DNA of 49,032 nucleotides from Azospirillum melinis. GTDB taxonomy: Bacteria; Pseudomonadota; Alphaproteobacteria; Azospirillales; Azospirillaceae. The translations under genes and the position numbers were made by a program. The stretch covers positions 1-49,032 of the forward strand of contig NZ_WHOS01000053.1 in NCBI RefSeq assembly GCF_013340935.1, given 5' to 3'. Numbering within the stretch: position 1 is the first letter of the stretch; the number at the start of each line of letters is the position of its first letter. Shown one piece after another: positions 43,149-49,032 of this stretch. The notes beneath the pieces are model-generated. The model was not told the DNA's origin and did not search any database. It was given only the letters and a program-made list of their open reading frames with translations.

Positions 43149-44156
43149 TCAGGCCAGGATGTCGCGGACGACCGTCTCGATGCCGGCGGCGTCGAGCTGG
43201 TAGTGGCGATAGAGGTGCGTCGGCGGGGCGATCAGGCTGTATTCGTCGCGGATGCCGTGGCGGATCAGCAGCGCCTTCGTGCCGGCCTCCGCCATCACCT
43301 CCGCCACGGCACCGCCGAGGCCGCCGAGGATATTGTGCTCTTCCACCGTCAGGATGACGCGGGAGCGTTCGGCCGCCGCCAGCACGGCGTCGCGGTCCAG
43401 CGGCTTGATCGTGTGCATGTCGATCAGCCCGACCGACAGGCCGGAGGCCCGCAGGGCGCGGACCGCTTCAAGGCAGGGGTGGACCATGGTGCCGCAGGCG
43501 ATGACGGTCAGGTCGCTGCCGGTTTCGTGCTCGATGGCCTTTCCGAATTGGAAATCCGGAAGGTCCTCATAGACGTTCGGCTCCTGGCCGCGGCCGATGC
43601 GGAAATAGATCGGCTCCGGGTGGTCGGCCGATGCCTTGATCGCGGCGGCCAACTGCGGCCCGTCCGCCGGATTGACCACGGTCAGCCCGGCGATGGAGCG
43701 CATGATCGCCAGATCCTCGGTCGCATGGTGCGAGGTGCCGTAGAAGCCGAGCGCGATGCCGGCATGATGGCCGATCAGTCGCACCGGCAGGGCGGAGTAG
43801 GCGATATCCATGCGGATCTGCTCGCAGCACAACAGCCCGAGGAAGGAGGCGAAGGTCGCCACGAAGGGCATCACCCCGGTGGTGGCGATGCCGGCCGCCG
43901 CCGACACCATGTTCTGTTCCGAGATGCCGAACTGCACGAAGCGGTCGGGATGGCGGGCGGCGAAGCGGGCGAGGCCGTTGGAATATTGCAGGTCGGCGGT
44001 CCCGGCCATCACCGGATGGCCGTCCGCCACCAAAGCCGACAGCGCGTCCGACAGGTAGGACAGTCCGGGGGCGCGGGAGTTGAGCTGCCGATACTGCCAG
44101 CTGCCGGGGTTCACCGGTCCGGTCGGGGTGTCGGTAACGGTCATCGGGGCGGTCAT
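43149..44156 (-). CDS. Transketolase, C-terminal (pyrimidine-binding) subunit
   Basis: The 335-residue subunit carries the pyrimidine-binding domain and C-terminal domain of transketolase. The catalytic Glu that activates thiamine diphosphate is in FGISEQNMVSAAAG, followed by FATFASFLGLLCCEQIRMD and, later, CGTMVHPCLEAVRAL. Split transketolases are usual in catabolic clusters of proteobacteria. It overlaps the N-terminal subunit gene by four bases (44153-44156). Confidence 0.9.
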   Translation of the reverse strand: MTAPMTVTDTPTGPVNPGSWQYRQLNSRAPGLSYLSDALSALVADGHPVMAGTADLQYSNGLARFAARHPDRFVQFGISEQNMVSAAAGIATTGVMPFVATFASFLGLLCCEQIRMDIAYSALPVRLIGHHAGIALGFYGTSHHATEDLAIMRSIAGLTVVNPADGPQLAAAIKASADHPEPIYFRIGRGQEPNVYEDLPDFQFGKAIEHETGSDLTVIACGTMVHPCLEAVRALRASGLSVGLIDMHTIKPLDRDAVLAAAERSRVILTVEEHNILGGLGGAVAEVMAEAGTKALLIRHGIRDEYSLIAPPTHLYRHYQLDAAGIETVVRDILA

Positions 44157-45106
44157 CGGGCGTCTCCCTGGGCGGCGGCTTCGCGGGGGATGGCGGGGCT
44201 GGCGGGCTGGCCCATGATCTCGGCGATGGCGGCGGCCTCGTCCTCCGGCGCCAGATATCCGAGGTGCCAGCCGGCCTCCCGCTCCATGTAGCCGACGCCC
44301 TTGCCCTTCAACGTCCTGGCGATGATGCAGGCGGGTTTCTCGCGCGTCCTGTCCTGTTTCAACCGGCGGAACAGGGTGGCGAGGGCGGCGACGTCGTGGC
44401 CGTCCACCTCATGCACCTCCCAGCCGAAGGCGCGCCATTTGCCGGCCAGCGGTTCGATCCCCATCACCTCGTCCACCTGGCCGTCGAGCTGGTATCCGTT
44501 GCGGTCGACGATGGCGATCAGGTTGCCGGCCTTCTGGTGGGCGGCGGCCATCGCCGCTTCCCACACCTGCCCCTCCTGCATCTCACCGTCGCCGAGCATG
44601 ACATAGACGTCGAAGCGCCTGTTCATCATCCGGCCGCCCATCACCATGCCGAGCCCGGCGGACAGGGCATGCCCGATGGAGCCGGAACTGAAATCCACCC
44701 CCGGCACCTTGGTCATGTCCGGATGGTCGCCCAGCGGATTGCCGAGCCGGGTGTAGCCGTCCAGCAGTTCCTTCGGGAAGAAGCCCCAGTCGGCCAGCAG
44801 CGGGTAGAGCCCGACCGCGGCATGGCCCTTCCCCATCAGGAAGCGGTCGCGGTCGGGCCAGCGCGGCTCGCCATGCCGCAGGCGCATGGCGTCGTAATAG
44901 AGCGTCGCGAACAGCTCCGCGCAGGAGAAGGTCGAGGAATAGTGGCCGACCTTGGCGATGGCGATCAGCCGGATCGTCTCCAGTCGGACATGGCGGGCGC
45001 GCTCCTCCAGATGGGCGATGGTTTCGGGTGTCAGAGGGGCAGGCATCAGGGTCCGTTCAGCGCCCATGGGATCGGGCGCCGGTGCGGCGGTGGCGGTGGT
45101 TGGCAT
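44153..45106 (-). CDS. Transketolase, N-terminal (diphosphate-binding) subunit
   Basis: The 317-residue subunit has the thiamine diphosphate motif starting at LGDGEMQEGQVWEA and ending at IVDRNGYQLDG (about 30 residues apart), and the substrate histidines in GHYSSTFSCAELFATLYYD and GKGHAAVGLYPLL. The first approximately 20 residues are Ala/Pro rich. It is the first gene of the leftward operon, and operator site 3 lies 76 bases upstream. With the C subunit it would transfer a two-carbon ketol unit to an aldehyde acceptor. Confidence 0.9.
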   Translation of the reverse strand: MPTTATAAPAPDPMGAERTLMPAPLTPETIAHLEERARHVRLETIRLIAIAKVGHYSSTFSCAELFATLYYDAMRLRHGEPRWPDRDRFLMGKGHAAVGLYPLLADWGFFPKELLDGYTRLGNPLGDHPDMTKVPGVDFSSGSIGHALSAGLGMVMGGRMMNRRFDVYVMLGDGEMQEGQVWEAAMAAAHQKAGNLIAIVDRNGYQLDGQVDEVMGIEPLAGKWRAFGWEVHEVDGHDVAALATLFRRLKQDRTREKPACIIARTLKGKGVGYMEREAGWHLGYLAPEDEAAAIAEIMGQPASPAIPREAAAQGDAR

Positions 45107-45181
45107 GGTCTTCCTGTCAGCGGATCGGCGCTGGTGCGTGAGCGGCGGGGTGCGAAGGCGCGCCGAATTGCCCTCGACAAC

Positions 45182-45197
45182 TTATAACTTATAAGAT
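45182..45197. promoter_or_regulatory. GntR-type operator, site 3, in a divergent promoter
   Basis: TTATAACTTATAAGAT is identical over 16 bases to site 1. It lies in the 203-base gap between the transketolase operon (leftward) and the aminotransferase-amidase-ATPase operon (rightward), so one bound regulator could control both. Confidence 0.78.
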
Positions 45198-45309
45198 ACA
45201 AGTCGGGAATGGCAAGCGCGACGTTGCTGCTCTTTCCGACGCAATCCGCGGCCGGAACGCCGTCGACGCTCCCCCTACCCAGTTCCCGCAATCAGGATGA
45301 GCCGATCCC

Positions 45310-46689
45310 ATGACCAACGCCCTTCGTGCCTTGGACATCGACCTGCATCTGCATTCGCAAACCAATGCCCGTGCCCATGAGGAGCGCGGGCCGCTCGCCC
45401 TGGTGCGGGGCGATGGCGTCCATGTCGTGGACGACGCCGGCCGCCGCTACATCGAGGGGATGGCCGGGCTGTGGTGCGCGTCGCTCGGCTTCGACGAGGC
45501 GCGGCTGGCCGATGCCGCCGCCCGCCAGATGCGGACGCTGGCGACCTACCACACCTTCAACCACCGCACGAACGACGCCTGCGTGGCGCTGGCGGAGGCG
45601 ATTTCGGCCATCTCGCCGATCAGGGGCGGCAGGATCTTCTTCGCCAATTCGGGGTCGGAAGCCAACGACACCATGGTGAAGCTGGCCTGGTACTACAACG
45701 CCGCGCGCGGCCGGCCGGAGAAGCGCAAGATCATCAGCCGCACCGGCGCCTTCCATGGCAGCACGGTGATGGGGGCGGCGCTCAGCGGCCTGCCGCACAT
45801 GCACCGCGCCTTCAACCTGCCGGACCAGGGCGTAATCTTCACCGCCTGCCCCAACCATGCCCGCCATGCCGGGCTGGGCGAAAGCCAGGAGGACTACGCG
45901 ACACGGCTCGCCGCCGAGCTGGAGGCCCTGATCCAGGCGGAGGGCGCCGACCGCATTGCGGCGATGATCGCCGAACCGTTGATGGGGGCGGGCGGGGTGA
46001 TCCTGCCGCCGGAAACCTATTTCCCCAAAATCCAGGCGGTGCTGGCGCGCCACGACATCTTGCTGCTGGCCGACGAGGTGATCTGCGGGTTCGGCCGCAC
46101 CGGCAACTGGTTCGGCAGCCAGACCTTCGGCTTCCTGCCGGACATGATGTCGATGGCGAAGGGGCTGTCGTCGGGGGCCATCCCCATCGCCGCGGTGGCG
46201 CTGAGCGACCGCATCTATCAGGCGGTCGCCGACCAGAGCGCGGAGGTCGGCGTCTTCGGCCATGGCTTCACCTATTCCGGCCACCCGGTGTCGGCGGCGG
46301 TCGCGACCGAGGCGATCCGCATCTATCACGAGATCGACGTGGTCGGCCGCGCCCGCCGGCTGGGCGCCCATCTGCGCGCCGCGCTGGACGAGGCGCTGGC
46401 CGGGCATCCGCTGGTCGGGGAAATCCGCAGTGTCGGCCTGCTGGCCGGCATCGGCCTGACCGCCGATCCGGCCACCGGCCGCGACTTCGACCCTGCCCTG
46501 CGGGTGGGTGCGCAGGTGGAACGGCGCTGCCTCGCCCATGGCGCGATCATCCGCAACATGGGCGACAACATCGCGCTCTGCCCGCCCTACGTCATCGAAC
46601 CAGACCAGATCGACGCGCTGGTGGAGCGGCTGCGCGCCGCGCTGGACGATGTCGCCGACGCGCTGTCCCGCGACAGCCTCGCTGCCTGA
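45310..46689 (+). CDS. Class III aminotransferase (omega-amino acid:pyruvate type)
   Basis: The 459-residue PLP enzyme has the motifs of omega-transaminases: EGMAGLWCASLG near the start, FANSGSEANDTMVKLAWYY, SRTGAFHGSTVMGAALSG, LLADEVICGFGRTG (Asp255) and the Schiff-base Lys284 in SMAKGLSSGAIPIAAV. Relatives act on beta-alanine, 4-aminobutyrate, putrescine, taurine or similar primary amines. The product would be an aldehyde, a potential acceptor for the transketolase encoded divergently. It is the first gene of the rightward operon under operator site 3. Confidence 0.87.
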   Translation: MTNALRALDIDLHLHSQTNARAHEERGPLALVRGDGVHVVDDAGRRYIEGMAGLWCASLGFDEARLADAAARQMRTLATYHTFNHRTNDACVALAEAISAISPIRGGRIFFANSGSEANDTMVKLAWYYNAARGRPEKRKIISRTGAFHGSTVMGAALSGLPHMHRAFNLPDQGVIFTACPNHARHAGLGESQEDYATRLAAELEALIQAEGADRIAAMIAEPLMGAGGVILPPETYFPKIQAVLARHDILLLADEVICGFGRTGNWFGSQTFGFLPDMMSMAKGLSSGAIPIAAVALSDRIYQAVADQSAEVGVFGHGFTYSGHPVSAAVATEAIRIYHEIDVVGRARRLGAHLRAALDEALAGHPLVGEIRSVGLLAGIGLTADPATGRDFDPALRVGAQVERRCLAHGAIIRNMGDNIALCPPYVIEPDQIDALVERLRAALDDVADALSRDSLAA

Positions 46690-46699
46690 GGGGACCGTC

Positions 46700-48142
46700 A
46701 TGACCTATCTCGATCTGCCCCATCTCGATCTGATTGAGCAGGCCCGCCTGATCCGCGACGGCGAAATCTCTGCCGCCGACCTGCTCGACGCCACCATCGC
46801 CCGCATCGAGGCGGTGAACCCGGTGCTGAACGCGGTGATCCTGCCGCTCTACGATCGGGCGCGCGCCGCGCTGGCGCGTGGCGAGGCGTCGTCCGGACCC
46901 TTCGCCGGCGTGCCTTTCCTGATCAAGGATCTCTATTGCCATGTCAGCGGCACGCCGACCACCGGCGCCTCCCGCCTGATGGCCGGGGCCGTCGTCGACC
47001 ATGACAGCGAGCTGATGGCGCGTTACCGCCGGGCCGGACTGCTGCCGGTCGGCAAGACCAACCTGTGCGAATTCGGCACCCTCGGCACGACGGAGCCGGC
47101 GCTGTTCGGCCCGACCCGCAACCCGTGGGACATCACCCGCTCCAGCGGCGGGTCGAGCGGCGGCGCCGCGGCGGCGGTGGCGGGCGGCATGGTGCCGGCG
47201 GCCCATGGCGGCGACGGTGCCGGCTCCATCCGCATCCCGGCCTCCTGCTGCGGCCTGTTCGGGCTGAAGCCGACGCGGGGACGCATCACCATGGGCCCCG
47301 ACCTGGGCGACAGCCTGGGCGGCATCGTCAACGAGCATGTGGTGACGATGACCGTGCGCGACAGCGCGGCCCTGCTCGATGCCACCCATGGGCCGATGGC
47401 TGGCGATCCCTACAGCGCATCGCCGCCGCCGGAGAGCTTCCTGTCGCAGGTCGGCCGTGAGCCGGGACGGCTGCGCATCGCCGTCACCGACCGGTCGCTG
47501 CTGGGCACCGATGTCGATCCGGAATGCGTGGCGGCGGTGCGCGACACCGCACGTCTCTGCGCCGAGCTGGGGCATGAGGTCGAAGTCACGGCACCGGTGT
47601 TCGATGCGGAACAGTACCAGTCGGCCTATCGCCGCTTCTGGTCGATGACGGCGACGCGCAGCCTGTGGAGCATCGGCCGCGCCACCAACCGTTCCCCCGT
47701 GGAACTGGCCGGCGAGGTCGAGCCCTTCAACCGTCATCTGTTCGAACGCGGCAGCCGCATCCTTGCGGCGGATTACGTGACGGATCTCGGCTGGTTCCAC
47801 GGCTTCTCCCGCATCCTCGGGCGCTTCCTGGACCGCTACGACGTCTGGCTGACGCCGACGCTGGGCTCGCCGCCGCCGAAGCTCGGCCATTTCGATGCCG
47901 GGCTGCATGGCGGCGAGGCGGTGATGGACCGCTTCATGCAGTTCCTGGCCTTCACGACCTTCGCCAACATGGCCGGCCTGCCGGCGATGAGCGTTCCGCT
48001 GTCCTGGACCGCCGAGGGACTGCCGGTCGGTTCCCAATTCACCGGACGGGTGGGGGACGAGGCGACGCTGTTCCGCCTCGCTGGCCAGCTGGAGGCCGCC
48101 CGTCCGTGGCGGCATCGCCGCCCACCCGTCCACGCCGCCTGA
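46700..48142 (+). CDS. Amidase signature-family hydrolase
   Basis: The 480-residue enzyme has the amidase-signature Ser-cisSer-Lys triad: Lys76 in GVPFLIKDLY, cis-Ser152 in SSGGSSGG and nucleophile Ser176 in GDGAGSIRIPASCCG. No signal peptide is present. The start at 46700 lies 10 bases after the aminotransferase stop with GGGGAC before it. The family hydrolyses linear amides and some N-acyl or carbamoyl compounds. In this operon it may release the amine that the aminotransferase then uses. Confidence 0.87.
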   Translation: MTYLDLPHLDLIEQARLIRDGEISAADLLDATIARIEAVNPVLNAVILPLYDRARAALARGEASSGPFAGVPFLIKDLYCHVSGTPTTGASRLMAGAVVDHDSELMARYRRAGLLPVGKTNLCEFGTLGTTEPALFGPTRNPWDITRSSGGSSGGAAAAVAGGMVPAAHGGDGAGSIRIPASCCGLFGLKPTRGRITMGPDLGDSLGGIVNEHVVTMTVRDSAALLDATHGPMAGDPYSASPPPESFLSQVGREPGRLRIAVTDRSLLGTDVDPECVAAVRDTARLCAELGHEVEVTAPVFDAEQYQSAYRRFWSMTATRSLWSIGRATNRSPVELAGEVEPFNRHLFERGSRILAADYVTDLGWFHGFSRILGRFLDRYDVWLTPTLGSPPPKLGHFDAGLHGGEAVMDRFMQFLAFTTFANMAGLPAMSVPLSWTAEGLPVGSQFTGRVGDEATLFRLAGQLEAARPWRHRRPPVHAA

Positions 48143-48160
48143 TCCCGGAGGGTTAAGATC

Positions 48161-49032
48161 ATGGAACAACAGGGCTTTGTGGAGTTTTCCGGCGTCCAGA
48201 AAAGCTATGACGGCCGCACTCTGGTGATCGAGGGGCTGGACCTGTCGATCCCGAAGGGGGAGTTCCTGACCATGCTGGGGCCGTCCGGTTCCGGCAAGAC
48301 CACCAGCCTGATGATGCTGGCCGGGTTCGAAGCGCCGTCGCGTGGCGAAATCCGCGTGGCCGGCAAGCCGATCCAGAATGTGCCGCCGCACCGCCGCAAC
48401 ATCGGGATGGTGTTCCAGAACTACGCGCTGTTCCCCCACATGACCATCGTCGAGAATCTGGCCTATCCGCTGAAGGTCCGCCGGATGGGGAGGGTGGAGA
48501 CGGAGGGGCGGGTGGCCCGTGCGCTCGACATGGTGCAGATGGGGGCGCTGGCGCAGCGCCGCCCCTCCCAGCTTTCGGGCGGACAGCAGCAGCGGGCGGC
48601 GCTGGCGCGGGCGCTGGTGTTCGAACCGGATCTGGTCCTGATGGACGAACCGCTGGGCGCGCTCGACAAGAATTTGCGGGAACACATGCAGTTCGAGATC
48701 AAGCATCTGCATGAGCGCCTCGGCGTGACCATGGTCTATGTCACCCACGATCAGGCGGAGGCGCTGACCATGTCAGACCGCATCGCCGTCTTCAACCGCG
48801 GCCGGGTGGAGCAGCTGGCGACACCGGCTGAACTGTACGAGCAGCCGGCAACCGTCTTCGTCGCCGGATTCATCGGCGAGAACAACCGCTTGTCCGGCGT
48901 GCTGGCCGACCGGCAGGGCGACAGCGGCACCGTCCGGCTGGAGGGCGGCCCGGTGGTGCGGACCCGTGTCGCCGCCGGGCTGGAGGCGGGGGCGGCGGTC
49001 ACCGTGTCCCTGCGGCCCGAGCGGGTCCGGCT
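48161..49032 (+). CDS. ABC transporter ATP-binding protein (PotA type), 3' end outside window
   Basis: About 290 residues are visible from the ATG at 48161, which follows GGAGGG. Walker A is GPSGSGKTTSLMMLAGF, Q-loop VFQNYALFPHMT, signature LSGGQQQRAALARAL, Walker B LVLMDEPLGALD, H-loop VYVTHDQAEA, then the start of the TOBE domain at FIGENNRLSG. It is the only ATPase in the cluster and should power the PotB/PotC-type permeases at 38103 and 39404. The frame continues beyond the right edge. Confidence 0.9.
   Translation, partial: MEQQGFVEFSGVQKSYDGRTLVIEGLDLSIPKGEFLTMLGPSGSGKTTSLMMLAGFEAPSRGEIRVAGKPIQNVPPHRRNIGMVFQNYALFPHMTIVENLAYPLKVRRMGRVETEGRVARALDMVQMGALAQRRPSQLSGGQQQRAALARALVFEPDLVLMDEPLGALDKNLREHMQFEIKHLHERLGVTMVYVTHDQAEALTMSDRIAVFNRGRVEQLATPAELYEQPATVFVAGFIGENNRLSGVLADRQGDSGTVRLEGGPVVRTRVAAGLEAGAAVTVSLRPERVR

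Noticed and set aside
46592..48748. 718-codon minus-strand frame
   Set aside because: Antisense to the amidase and ATPase genes; shadow of GC-rich codons.

Overview
The window looks like a chromosome or chromid segment of a high-GC alphaproteobacterium, most like Azospirillum. Reasons are the very GC-rich codons throughout, the AcuR/AcuI pair, the Tor-type respiratory operon and several large LacI/GntR-controlled ABC uptake operons. The genus is inferred from gene content, not from a search.

Region 1 (1-6549) is a decayed integrated element. The window opens inside the 3' half of a tRNA that fits initiator tRNA-Met. A 25-bp direct repeat covering the tRNA 3' end (23-47) recurs at 6525-6549 and marks attL and attR. 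Between them lie a large serine recombinase whose reading frame runs into the tRNA antisense, a small tail-anchored protein, a KfrA-like DNA-binding protein, an inverted-repeat cluster that may be an origin of transfer, a frameshifted MobA/MobL relaxase, and a pile of fragments (IS3 transposase, GMC oxidoreductase, MIP channel, short-chain dehydrogenase).

Region 2 (6677-16473) is chromosomal backbone: acuI with its TetR regulator acuR, then a trimethylamine N-oxide/DMSO respiration locus. The operon runs leftward as torC-like, torD, torA. The divergent two-component pair (a soluble hybrid histidine kinase and an OmpR-type regulator) runs rightward. The cytochrome is not a classical NapC-type TorC: a diheme alcohol-dehydrogenase-like cytochrome is fused to a TorC C-terminal domain.

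Region 3 (16782-24960) holds a LacI-type regulator and a five-gene operon: periplasmic binding protein, fused double permease, ATPase, inositol-monophosphatase-family enzyme and a secreted histidine acid phosphatase with phytase-type motifs. Together they suggest uptake and stripping of phosphorylated polyols or sugars, possibly phytate-derived. Two copies of a near-identical palindrome are likely LacI operators.

Region 4 (24979-33049) is a second LacI-controlled operon: a complete sugar ABC transporter plus a GH31 glycosidase, with a perfect GGCAAACGTTTGCC operator in the divergent promoter. Region 5 (33081-35777) has a secreted metallo-beta-lactamase-fold protein, a divergent LysR regulator and a small membrane protein.

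Region 6 (35792-49032, open at the right edge) is a cluster tied together by three copies of a TTATAACTTATAAG-like operator and a GntR/FCD regulator. It encodes two paralogous binding proteins, two PotB/PotC-type permeases, a PotA-type ATPase, a short-chain dehydrogenase, two class III aminotransferases, a split transketolase and an amidase. This looks like a catabolic pathway for an imported nitrogenous compound that I cannot match to a described one, and it is the best candidate here for an undescribed system.
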